A stretch of 64,000 nt of DNA from Rikenellaceae bacterium (GTDB taxonomy: Bacteria; Bacteroidota; Bacteroidia; Bacteroidales; Rikenellaceae), in assembly GCA_015059865.1 (NCBI GenBank), contig SUZP01000002.1, positions 1 to 64,000 on the forward strand. Direction: 5' to 3'. The position numbers and the translations under genes were made by a program. Shown here piece by piece: positions 7,815 through 15,366 of this stretch (position 1 is its first letter; each line of letters begins with the position of its first letter). Under the pieces are notes generated by a model. It had not been told where the DNA came from and did no database searches. It saw only the letters and a program-made list of their open reading frames with translations.

Positions 7815-10634
7815 ATGAAACGAATTTTTAAACTTTTCATGGCGGTTGCAGCGGTTGCAGGCGTAACAGCTTGTACCACAGATGCAACTGATGACCTTGG
7901 AGTAAATCTCAACGGAGGTCAAACAACTCTCACTTTGTCGCTCGATGACACGCGTACTCAGCTCGGCGAAAAGGCTGACGGAGTCTATCCACTCACTTGG
8001 GCAGAGAACGATGCTATTTCGGTAAATGGCTCGGTGTCAAACGCTCTTACAGAAAATGAGGCTGGCGCAACAACCGCGACCTTTACCTTCAAAAACGGCT
8101 TTGGCGAAAACCCTACGAGCTACTTCGTGGCTTACCCTGCAACTTCGACCAACAATCAGGTTGTATTTGCGGCTGAACAGACACACACAAGCAACACCAC
8201 TTTCGGCAATGGTGCAGCTGTAATGTATGGCTACGCAACCGACCTTAGCAATGTCACTCTCAAACACTTGACCGGTGTCTTGAAGATTGGTCTTGTTAGC
8301 GAAACAACAACCCCTGCATTTATCAAGGAGGTGCGTATCTCGACCGTAGACCGCAAGCCTATCGCAGGTGCGTTCAATGTTGATGCAGAGGGCAAGTTCA
8401 CCCCTGTAAAAGATGCCACCTCTGAGGTTATTACCTACAAGGCTGCAAGCGACGCAGGTATTCCTGTGCCAGTAGGTACAGCGACAAGCGAGAATCCTGC
8501 CTATATTCATGTTACCGTTCCTGCTGGCGTATATGGCGAGTTGTATGTAACTGTGGAGAGCGCAGATGGTGTAATGTATAAGACCGTTACAACCAATAGC
8601 TCCAAGCCGCTTAATGCAGGTACAGTTCGTGAACTTACAAATAACTTAGTACTTGCTCCAACCGCAGAGACAGAAGCCTTTATGATTGCTGATTATAGCG
8701 ATTTGTATGAGTACAAGCTGGCTGTTGAGGGTGGCAATGCTCGTAATGCTGTTTTGGTAAATGATATTGAAGTGCCTAATATTAATGACCCACAGTTGCC
8801 TACTTGGGAGCCAATCAATGCACCTAATTACACTGGTAGCTTCAACGGTAACGGCTACGCTATCAAGGGCTTGTATGCTCCATTGTTCAATGTCACTGCT
8901 GCTTCGTTCAAGGGCGTACACATCGATGCTATTGCGGTAGAGACTCTAACTCCTAACTTTGGTGCTTTTGCTCGTCAGATTATTGCAACAACAAACGAAC
9001 CTAAGGTTGAGCACTGCTCGGTGAGTGGTTCGATTGTTATCAAGACCGATGCTACCCCTGAGAATGAAAATGTAGCCACTGATGCTGCTATCGGAGCGTT
9101 TGTGGGCGTTGCGTCGGGAGTACATTTCGAGAACTGTGCAAACAGTGCAACAATAACTATTAATCAAGTATCGACAACTAAAAATATGCTCGTACCTACT
9201 GGTGGTATTGTGGGATATACCGATACTGCAAATGGGTTGTTCACCCAATTTACCAACTGTACAAACAGCGGAGATATAACCTTCAACGACAATAGTGGGT
9301 ATGCAGAGCCAAGTCTTGCAGGTATTGTGGGCTACTACGAAGGCCTTTTGGCGGTTGTAACATTCGACAATTGCAGCAATAGCGGAGACTTAACAACAAC
9401 AGCGAATTCTTCATACCGCAATCTTAATATTGCAGGCATTATGGGTATCTCAATAGGTATTGTTAGTAATCCTAAAAAAATCTCATTTACCAATAGTGTC
9501 GTTAATAGTGGTATCATCACAGTTAAAGGTAATTGCTCAAATGCAGTGAGAATAGGAGGAATAGTTGGCTACGCTAAAAATCGTGTTCATATCACCTACA
9601 ACACAACAGTCACCAACAAGGGCGCAATAACTTTCGAGGGAACAACAAACAGAGCTCGCATCGGAGGTATAGTAGGTGTACAGGATGACTTCTCAGCTAT
9701 GAACTGCTACGATGATGTAGTTGTTAGCGAGGAGGCGAAGATAACAGCAAATGGAGAGGCAACAAGTAGCCTTATTTGTGGAGGTATTGTAGGATATACT
9801 TCAAATAGTAGCGAAAGCAACTTTTTGCGTATCTACAATAAAACGATTGCTAATAATGCGGAGGTAACTGTTGGCGCAAAGTGTGGAGGCGAGAGCTATA
9901 TTGCAGGTATCGCAGGATATTGCGTAAAAACAAAAGTAGAGCTATTCAACAGTGGCAGAATCATTAACAATGGTAAAGTAACAGCCAACAAAAACTCTGA
10001 TTTTACGAGTGTAACATGTATTGCAGGAGTTTTTGGATATCATACTGGTACATCGATAAACTATGGAGAAGCTGATGGTGAAAATGTAAGAATAGGCCAA
10101 ATTGCAAATAAGGGGGATGTTAGATATGAGGGTAAGGCAGCCGGCGACCTCTATGTAGGAGGATTAATTGGTTGGACTACGGCTGGAATGGTATACTTGA
10201 CATCGTTTGTTACCACTGGCGATATCTATGCTCTCGGCGAATTTAATGCTACTAAGGTCATCAGAGTTGCAGGTGTAACCGGAGGATTTGGCAATGTTGC
10301 TTTCAAGAATGTACAAGCTTGCTGCGATATATATGCATACTATGTTGCCCAAAATGGAGATGACTACACAATTACCCCATACACCGATTTAGGTATGTTC
10401 ACAGGTCGTAGCGCCTCGATTAACAACAGCAACACTTCTGATAACTTTATTGGAGGTCGTATTGCAACGACTGCAACAGTTGTAGATGGCAAAATCGAGC
10501 CTATTTGGGAAGAGATTACCGAGAATAACTACTTCGACTATGTACTTGGTAAGCGCACTGGCCTAACATCCTTCAAGGGCTTTACCTACTTGCCAAGCAA
10601 AGAGGATGTCGTTTGGGGCAACTATGGAAATTAA
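7815..10634 (+). CDS. Large surface lipoprotein, fimbrillin-like with GLUG-type repeats
   Basis: This 939-residue exported lipoprotein starts at the ATG at 7815. The frame is open further upstream but only with a non-signal-like extension. The signal peptide ends in VTAC with the lipid Cys near residue 20. About residues 30-280 look like the fimbrillin-type beta-sandwich of Bacteroidota surface proteins (DDTRTQLG, LTWAENDAISV). From about residue 300, repeats of roughly 50 residues appear with IAGI(V/M)GY, GGIVGY and NSGxI motifs, resembling GLUG/beta-helix repeats. No catalytic residues are seen. An adhesive or structural surface role is inferred. The leader contains a promoter and a G10 hairpin like those of the 1617-5000 gene. 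A 45-residue peptide gene follows at 40 bp. Confidence 0.75.
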   Translation: MKRIFKLFMAVAAVAGVTACTTDATDDLGVNLNGGQTTLTLSLDDTRTQLGEKADGVYPLTWAENDAISVNGSVSNALTENEAGATTATFTFKNGFGENPTSYFVAYPATSTNNQVVFAAEQTHTSNTTFGNGAAVMYGYATDLSNVTLKHLTGVLKIGLVSETTTPAFIKEVRISTVDRKPIAGAFNVDAEGKFTPVKDATSEVITYKAASDAGIPVPVGTATSENPAYIHVTVPAGVYGELYVTVESADGVMYKTVTTNSSKPLNAGTVRELTNNLVLAPTAETEAFMIADYSDLYEYKLAVEGGNARNAVLVNDIEVPNINDPQLPTWEPINAPNYTGSFNGNGYAIKGLYAPLFNVTAASFKGVHIDAIAVETLTPNFGAFARQIIATTNEPKVEHCSVSGSIVIKTDATPENENVATDAAIGAFVGVASGVHFENCANSATITINQVSTTKNMLVPTGGIVGYTDTANGLFTQFTNCTNSGDITFNDNSGYAEPSLAGIVGYYEGLLAVVTFDNCSNSGDLTTTANSSYRNLNIAGIMGISIGIVSNPKKISFTNSVVNSGIITVKGNCSNAVRIGGIVGYAKNRVHITYNTTVTNKGAITFEGTTNRARIGGIVGVQDDFSAMNCYDDVVVSEEAKITANGEATSSLICGGIVGYTSNSSESNFLRIYNKTIANNAEVTVGAKCGGESYIAGIAGYCVKTKVELFNSGRIINNGKVTANKNSDFTSVTCIAGVFGYHTGTSINYGEADGENVRIGQIANKGDVRYEGKAAGDLYVGGLIGWTTAGMVYLTSFVTTGDIYALGEFNATKVIRVAGVTGGFGNVAFKNVQACCDIYAYYVAQNGDDYTITPYTDLGMFTGRSASINNSNTSDNFIGGRIATTATVVDGKIEPIWEEITENNYFDYVLGKRTGLTSFKGFTYLPSKEDVVWGNYGN

Positions 10635-10674
10635 GAATTGAGAATTGAGAATTGAGAATTAAAAATTAAGAATT
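10633..10674. repeat. Heptad repeat (GAGAATT)n between the lipoprotein and small peptide genes
   Basis: Six uninterrupted 7-bp units (AAGAATT, GAGAATT three times, AAAAATT, AAGAATT) run exactly from the lipoprotein stop to the ATG of the small peptide gene. The repeats therefore form its entire upstream spacer. Confidence 0.85.
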
Positions 10675-10812
10675 ATGAAGAAGATATTTTATACCGCGCC
10701 TGAGGTTATGGCGTATGAGGTAGCAACCGAGCGCGGCTATCAGGTAAGTGGAGGTAATGGCGGTTACGAGTTGCCGGGACTTCCAGCCGAGAAAGACGAA
10801 ACAGATTGGTAA
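10675..10812 (+). CDS. 45-residue peptide downstream of surface lipoprotein
   Basis: An ATG-initiated ORF of 45 codons begins MKKIFYTAPEVMAYEVATER and ends in KDETDW, with a Gly-rich SGGNGGY centre. It has no hydrophobic core and so is not a signal peptide. The pattern K-K-x-(Y/F)-x-x-P-E-x-x-x-x-E-V-x-x-E-x-G-(Y/F)-x-x-S is shared, from general knowledge, with short uncharacterised Bacteroidota peptides found after surface-protein genes. It is probably co-transcribed with the lipoprotein, because a hairpin terminator follows it at 10836. Function unknown. Confidence 0.65.
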   Translation: MKKIFYTAPEVMAYEVATERGYQVSGGNGGYELPGLPAEKDETDW

Positions 10813-10835
10813 AATCTTTTCATTGGTTTATGTTG

Positions 10836-10874
10836 GGAGGGGCTTGCGTAGTGATGCGCGAGCTCCTTTTTTTT
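10836..10874 (+). terminator. Terminator of the lipoprotein-small peptide operon
   Basis: A ten-base-pair stem with one 3-base bulge (GGAG...CTTGCG with CGCGAG...CTCC) runs into eight T. It lies 24 bp after the small peptide stop. The perfect palindrome TTTTGGGGCC/GGCCCCAAAA follows at 10871-10894. Confidence 0.75.
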
Positions 10875-10893
10875 GGGGCCTCTTGGCCCCAAA

Positions 10894-10935
10894 AAGAATT
10901 AAAAATTAAAAATTGAGAATTAAGAATTAAAAATT
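10894..10935. repeat. Heptad repeat (AAAAATT/GAGAATT)n
   Basis: Six contiguous 7-bp units lie between the terminator palindrome and a deleted copy of the 88-bp element. Confidence 0.8.
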
Positions 10936-10979
10936 CCTTTAATTGTCAATTGTCAATTCGTCAATTGTCAATTTGAAAA
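10936..10979. repeat. Internally deleted derivative of the 88-bp element
   Basis: This starts CCTTTAATTGTC and ends GTCAATTTGAAAA, the same two outer ends as copy A with its flanking heptads. The structured middle is absent and the ends are joined by CAATTGT heptads. Confidence 0.5.
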
Positions 10980-10995
10980 AGCCGTTGGCTTTTTT
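10976..10995 (+). terminator. Hairpin AAAAAGCC / GGCTTTTTT
   Basis: A short stem with loop GTT and a six-T tail on the plus strand. On the minus strand it also has five T. It may act in either direction between the lipoprotein operon and slyD. Confidence 0.5.
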
Positions 10996-11007
10996 GGCGC
11001 GCACGGA

Positions 11008-11035
11008 GAGTTAAAAGTGTAGAGTTAAAAGTTAA
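11008..11035. repeat. Heptad repeat (GAGTTAA)n
   Basis: Four 7-bp units, GAGTTAA, AAGTGTA, GAGTTAA and AAGTTAA, lie just upstream of the slyD promoter. Confidence 0.7.
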
Positions 11036-11040
11036 ATTAG

Positions 11041-11069
11041 TTGATATTCGTAAAATTTCACTATCTTTG
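11041..11069 (+). promoter_or_regulatory. Promoter of slyD (TTG ... TATCTTTG)
   Basis: TTG at 11041-11043, an 18-bp spacer, and TATCTTTG at 11062-11069 together match the Bacteroidota -33/-7 consensus. The leader to the ATG is about 100 nt. Confidence 0.75.
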
Positions 11070-11173
11070 TCGGGTAAAATGTAGCAACAGCTTAAATTAT
11101 AGATAAACTTAATGAAGCGTAGCGACAAGAGATAGAGATTAATGAACAATAACAACTTAAATTATAGTAAATT

Positions 11174-11761
11174 ATGAAGGTAGAAAACACAAAATTTGTT
11201 GCGGTGAACTACACACTCACCGTTGATGGTCAGGTGGCAGACAAGAATCCTGAGGGACAACCTCTCGAATTTGTTTGCGGCGCGGGTATGTTGCTCCCTA
11301 AGTTTGAGGGCGCACTCATAGGCAAGGAGCCGGGCGACAAGGTTTCGTTCACCTTAGAGCCAAAGGATGGTTATGGCGAGATTATCGCTGAGGCTATCGT
11401 AGAGTTGCCAAAGACAATCTTTATGATTGACGGCAAGGTTGTCGAGGAGATGCTCTTTGCAGGTAATGTAGTACCTATGAGCGATGCTGAGGGACACCGT
11501 ATGAATGGCATCATCAAAGAGGTTAAGGAGGAGAGTGTAATGATGGACTTCAACCATCCAATGGCAGGCAAGACCTTGAACTTCGATGTTGAGGTTGTTG
11601 AGGTGCGCGATGTTACTCCTGAGGACCTCGCTCCAAAGGGTGGATGCTCGTGCGGTTGCGACCACGACCACTGCGAGGGCTGTGGCGAGGGACACGAGTG
11701 CAATGGTGAGCACGAATGCAATGGCGAGCACGAGTGCCACGGCGACCACTGCTGCCACTAA
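11174..11761 (+). CDS. slyD: SlyD-like FKBP-type peptidyl-prolyl isomerase with metal-binding tail
   Basis: A cytoplasmic prolyl isomerase and chaperone of the SlyD class, 195 residues. The FKBP core (about 1-70) and the insert-in-flap domain (about 75-130, with the typical FxxGNVVPM stretch) are followed by FDVEVVEVRDVTPEDL. The C-terminal 45 residues are a Cys/His tail made of short tandem repeats (HECNGE twice, then HECHGD). In SlyD such tails bind Ni, Zn or Cu ions. There is no signal peptide. It is transcribed from its own promoter and followed by a hairpin at 11783-11819. Confidence 0.93.
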   Translation: MKVENTKFVAVNYTLTVDGQVADKNPEGQPLEFVCGAGMLLPKFEGALIGKEPGDKVSFTLEPKDGYGEIIAEAIVELPKTIFMIDGKVVEEMLFAGNVVPMSDAEGHRMNGIIKEVKEESVMMDFNHPMAGKTLNFDVEVVEVRDVTPEDLAPKGGCSCGCDHDHCEGCGEGHECNGEHECNGEHECHGDHCCH

Positions 11762-11782
11762 GATTTCTCTTTAATAGAGAGT

Positions 11783-11819
11783 AAGAGCCTTCCCGACTTT
11801 AATGGTTGGGGAGGCTCTT
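11783..11819 (+). terminator. Hairpin after slyD
   Basis: AAGAGCCT pairs with AGGCTCTT, with further G/C pairing inside. It lacks a T run, so it is either a weak terminator or an mRNA 3'-end structure between slyD and the glutamate decarboxylase gene. Confidence 0.45.
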
Positions 11820-11876
11820 GTGGTATGGTTTATGGATGTTTTCGGGTGATATTATTTGAACCTTAAATGTATTATT

Positions 11877-13292
11877 ATGAAAACATCAACGAAAGAGAAC
11901 TGCGCAACTACGAGTTGCGCAACCACAACCGATGGCCGTCTTACTGCGGCGCCAACCGAGTTTATCCCTCAGTGTTCGACCTCTCCTGAGGTCGCCTACA
12001 AGATGGTGAAGGATGAGACCTATCCACAGACGCAACCGCGTCTAAACCTCGCCACCTTTGTCACAACCTATATGGACGACTACGCCACAAAGTTGATGAA
12101 CGAGGCGGTAAATATCAACTACATCGACGAAACGGAGTATCCGCGCGTAGCTGTTATGTGCGGTCGCTGCATCAACATTATCGCCAACCTTTGGCACACA
12201 CCCGAAAAGGCGGAGTGGAAGGCAGGTGCGCTCGGCATCGGCTCGTCGGAGGCGTGTATGCTCGGAGGTGTGGCAGCACTCTTGCGCTGGAAGGCGCGCC
12301 GCAAGAAGGAGGGCAAGTCGTGCGAGAAGCCGAATATCGTGTTGAGCTCCGCCTATCAGGTTGTGTGGGAGAAGTTTGCACAACTCTGGGGCGTAGAGAT
12401 GCGCGAGGTGCCGTTGTCGCTCAAATGCCCATCGCTCGACCCGAAAAAGGCGGTGGCGATGTGCGACGAAAATACCATCTGCGTAGTGCCGATTGCGGGC
12501 GTTACTTGGACAGGCTTGAACGATGATATCGAGGCACTCGATAAGGAGCTCGATACCTTTAATAAAAAGACGGGTTATGAGGTGGCTATCCATGTCGATG
12601 CCGCTTCGGGTGGCTTTATTCTGCCATTTTTGAAGCCCGACTTCAAGTGGGATTTCCGTTTGAAGTGGGTATATTCGATTTCGACCTCAGGACACAAGTA
12701 CGGTCTGGTATATCCGGGTTTGGGCTGGGTTGTTTGGCGCGACAAGAAGTGCTTGCCTGAGGAGATGTCGTTCAGCGTCAATTACTTGGGTGCAAACATT
12801 ACGCAGGTAGGTTTGAATTTCTCTCGCCCTGCGGCACAAATCCTCGGTCAGTACTACAACTTTATCCGCTACGGATTTGAGGGTTACAAGCGTATTCAGC
12901 AGGAGTCGATGGATATCGCCTGCTACTGCCACGAGCAGATTGGCAAGATGAAGTGTTTTACGAACTATGCCAAGACTCTTGATAATCCGCTGTTTATATG
13001 GTATATGAACCCTGAGTATGACAAGACCGCAAAGTGGACTCTCTACGACTTGCAGGCGGTATTGCAGCAGAGTGGCTGGATGGTACCGGCTTACACTATG
13101 CCGAAGGATATCGAGGATTTGGTTGTTATGCGCGTAGTTGTGCGCCAAGGACTTACACGCGATATGGCGGATATGCTCCTAACCGATATTCGCAATGCTG
13201 TCGAGGAGTTTGACAAGTTGAAGTACCCGACCACCTCACGCCTCGCCTACGAGAAGAAGGAGAAGCAGTACGGCAAGGTCTTTACTCACTAA
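11877..13292 (+). CDS. gad: Glutamate decarboxylase
   Basis: A PLP-dependent enzyme that converts L-glutamate to GABA and CO2 while consuming a proton. It has 471 residues from the ATG at 11877. The PLP lysine is K274 in SGHKYG, preceded by the HVDAASGG motif that holds the cofactor Asp. SSEACML near the N-terminal third and the GLVYPGLGW block fit the group II decarboxylase GAD family. No glutamate/GABA antiporter gene lies in the window, so how substrate is exchanged is not shown here. No TAnnTTTG promoter is obvious, so read-through from slyD is possible. Facing hairpins follow at 13315-13397. Confidence 0.95.
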   Translation: MKTSTKENCATTSCATTTDGRLTAAPTEFIPQCSTSPEVAYKMVKDETYPQTQPRLNLATFVTTYMDDYATKLMNEAVNINYIDETEYPRVAVMCGRCINIIANLWHTPEKAEWKAGALGIGSSEACMLGGVAALLRWKARRKKEGKSCEKPNIVLSSAYQVVWEKFAQLWGVEMREVPLSLKCPSLDPKKAVAMCDENTICVVPIAGVTWTGLNDDIEALDKELDTFNKKTGYEVAIHVDAASGGFILPFLKPDFKWDFRLKWVYSISTSGHKYGLVYPGLGWVVWRDKKCLPEEMSFSVNYLGANITQVGLNFSRPAAQILGQYYNFIRYGFEGYKRIQQESMDIACYCHEQIGKMKCFTNYAKTLDNPLFIWYMNPEYDKTAKWTLYDLQAVLQQSGWMVPAYTMPKDIEDLVVMRVVVRQGLTRDMADMLLTDIRNAVEEFDKLKYPTTSRLAYEKKEKQYGKVFTH

Positions 13293-13314
13293 TATATAAT
13301 ATTTGTAATAATCG

Positions 13315-13397
13315 GATGGTTGTATGGTTTTTCTATGCAACCATCTCTCTATTCTACAATGAGCCCGCCTAACTTTTCGTTTGTTAGGCAGGCTCAT
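13315..13397. terminator. Two hairpins between converging genes
   Basis: The stem GATGGTTG/CAACCATC (13315-13345) is followed by a larger hairpin (13359-13397, ATGAGCC-GCCTAAC pairing with GTTAGGC-GGCTCAT). They separate the plus-strand decarboxylase from the minus-strand aromatic operon and probably terminate both. Confidence 0.65.
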
Positions 13398-13450
13398 CAT
13401 ATCGCTATAATTTTCGTCAGTTCTACGCTTGTTTTCAAGCACTTCGCAAA

Positions 13451-14497
13451 CTACTCGTTCATAACTCTATTCTGTCGGTCGATACTCTCGATGTGTATAG
13501 CGTCGAGCACAGTTCGCAAGAAGTATTCGCTTAGACCGAGTGACTTACTACGCGCCAATGCTCGCTCCACAATATCCTCCCAACGCACAGCCTGCAAGAT
13601 GCGCACATCATTCTCGCGTTTGATGCGACCAATCTTCTCTGCCACATTCATACGCTCGGAGAGGAGCTGCAAAATCTCTCGGTCGAGGCTATCTATCTGC
13701 TCGCGCAGCCCCATAAGCGCGATTTTGTACGACTCCGAATTAGACTCTCCTGCGCGCCACTTTATACTATCGAGCATTGTAGCAACTGCCTCAGGCGTAA
13801 GTTGCTGCTTAGCATCGCTCCACGCCTCGGCAGGGTTGATATGGCTCTCAATCATCAGACCATCATAGTTCAAATCGGCAGCTTGCTGCGAAACTTCGGC
13901 AATGTAATCGCGGCAACCGCAGATATGCGAAGGGTCACAAATCATCGGCAACTCTGGCATACGACGGCGCATTTCGAAGGCGAGGTGCCACATCGGAGCA
14001 TTGCGCAGTGGTCCTGCACCAAAACCAGAAAAACCACGATGTATAAGTCCAAGGTTTTTAATGCCACAAGCGGCAAGGCGCTCCACAGCACCACACCACA
14101 AATCGACATCACTATTTACTGGATTTTTCACATAGACCATCTTCTCTGTTCCGCGCAGAGCCTCGGCAACCTCCTGCATCGAGAATGGGTTTGCAGCGGT
14201 GCGCGCTCCAATCCACAATACATCAATATCGTACTCCAACGCGCTCTCCACATGTTTGGCATTTGCCACCTCGGTAGTCATAGGGAGACCTGTAACCTCT
14301 CTCGCCTTTACAAGCCAAGGCAGGGCCTCTACGCCCGCACCCTCGAATGTTCCCGGCTTGGTGCGCGGTTTCCATACACCTGCACGGAAGATATCAATCT
14401 TACCTGTCGCAGCTAAGGCTTGTGCCGTTGCAAGCACCTGCTCCTCACTCTCGGCACTGCAAGGTCCCGATATAATCAAAGGTCGTTTCTCTTTCAT
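13451..14497 (-). CDS. Bifunctional DAHP synthase / chorismate mutase
   Basis: This catalyses the first shikimate step (phosphoenolpyruvate plus erythrose 4-phosphate to DAHP) and the branch-point step (chorismate to prephenate). The N-terminal 250 residues form the type I-beta DAHP synthase, with SGPCSAES near the start, RAGVWKPRTKPGTFEG around 38-53 and CDPSHICG. The C-terminal 90 residues are an AroQ-type chorismate mutase (LREQIDSLDREILQLLSERM). Fusions of this kind are usually feedback-controlled through the mutase domain. It is the last gene of the attenuator-controlled operon, 12 bp after tyrA. Confidence 0.95.
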   Translation of the reverse strand: MKEKRPLIISGPCSAESEEQVLATAQALAATGKIDIFRAGVWKPRTKPGTFEGAGVEALPWLVKAREVTGLPMTTEVANAKHVESALEYDIDVLWIGARTAANPFSMQEVAEALRGTEKMVYVKNPVNSDVDLWCGAVERLAACGIKNLGLIHRGFSGFGAGPLRNAPMWHLAFEMRRRMPELPMICDPSHICGCRDYIAEVSQQAADLNYDGLMIESHINPAEAWSDAKQQLTPEAVATMLDSIKWRAGESNSESYKIALMGLREQIDSLDREILQLLSERMNVAEKIGRIKRENDVRILQAVRWEDIVERALARSKSLGLSEYFLRTVLDAIHIESIDRQNRVMNE

Positions 14498-14509
14498 AGT
14501 AGTATCTGT

Positions 14510-15361
14510 TTATTGTTTATTGTCCAAAATTTTACGAATTGTGTTTGCGCGCTCGATGGTCGCTCGTATCTCTTCGCGATTATCCTTTTCGAGAGCCTTG
14601 CGGAATATTTCGAGCTGGTGGATATACTCGCGCAAAACATCGAGTACATTATACTTATTTTGCATCAATATCGGTATCCACATATCGGGCGAGGACTTTG
14701 CAAGACGCACCGTGCTCTCGAAACCTCCACCTGCAAGGTTGAGAATGGTATCGCTCTCGCGCTCCTTTTCGAGTACCGTAGTGGCAAGGATAAAGGATGT
14801 AATGTGCGAAATATGACTCACATAGGCAGCGTGCGTGTCGTGCTGTGCAGGCGACATACGCATAATCTTCATACCTATTGTGGTGAATATACTCTCGATA
14901 GTAACAACGGCTGAACTATCGGATTTATCCTCCTCGCAGAGCACAGTGTTGCATCCCACGAATGCCCCTTCGACAGCCGCTTCGGGACCACTATGCTCGG
15001 TACCCCACATCGGATGTGCTGCAACAAAGCGATTGCGTCGCGGATGTTGGCTGATAATCTCGCATAGCTCCTCCTTTGTCGAGCCCATATCCACAACTAT
15101 CTGACTGTCGTTCACGCGATTGAGCAACTTTATCGCCAACTGCGGAATTACATCTACGGGCGTTGCAAGGGCTATAATATCGGCAACCTCTGTCGCCTTG
15201 TCGAACTCTACAACCTCATCGACCAATCCCAACTCCAACGCCTTTGCGGCATTGCGAGGCGAAGCATCAACGCCAAAGATGCGCTCCGCGAGCATGTGCT
15301 TGCGCAGTGCAAGGGCAAACGAGCCACCTATCAAACCCAAACCTATGATACAAATTCTCAT
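14510..15361 (-). CDS. tyrA: Prephenate dehydrogenase
   Basis: It oxidises and decarboxylates prephenate to 4-hydroxyphenylpyruvate for tyrosine, using NAD(P)+. The 283-residue protein begins with the Rossmann motif GLGLIGGS directly after the start, which fixes the ATG at 15361. The upstream open frame is only heptad-repeat DNA. DMGSTKEEL and HPMWGTEHSGP are typical of the family, and the C-terminal half is helical. It is the third gene of the operon, 5 bp after the aminotransferase stop. Confidence 0.95.
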   Translation of the reverse strand: MRICIIGLGLIGGSFALALRKHMLAERIFGVDASPRNAAKALELGLVDEVVEFDKATEVADIIALATPVDVIPQLAIKLLNRVNDSQIVVDMGSTKEELCEIISQHPRRNRFVAAHPMWGTEHSGPEAAVEGAFVGCNTVLCEEDKSDSSAVVTIESIFTTIGMKIMRMSPAQHDTHAAYVSHISHITSFILATTVLEKERESDTILNLAGGGFESTVRLAKSSPDMWIPILMQNKYNVLDVLREYIHQLEIFRKALEKDNREEIRATIERANTIRKILDNKQ

Positions 15362-15366
15362 AATCC

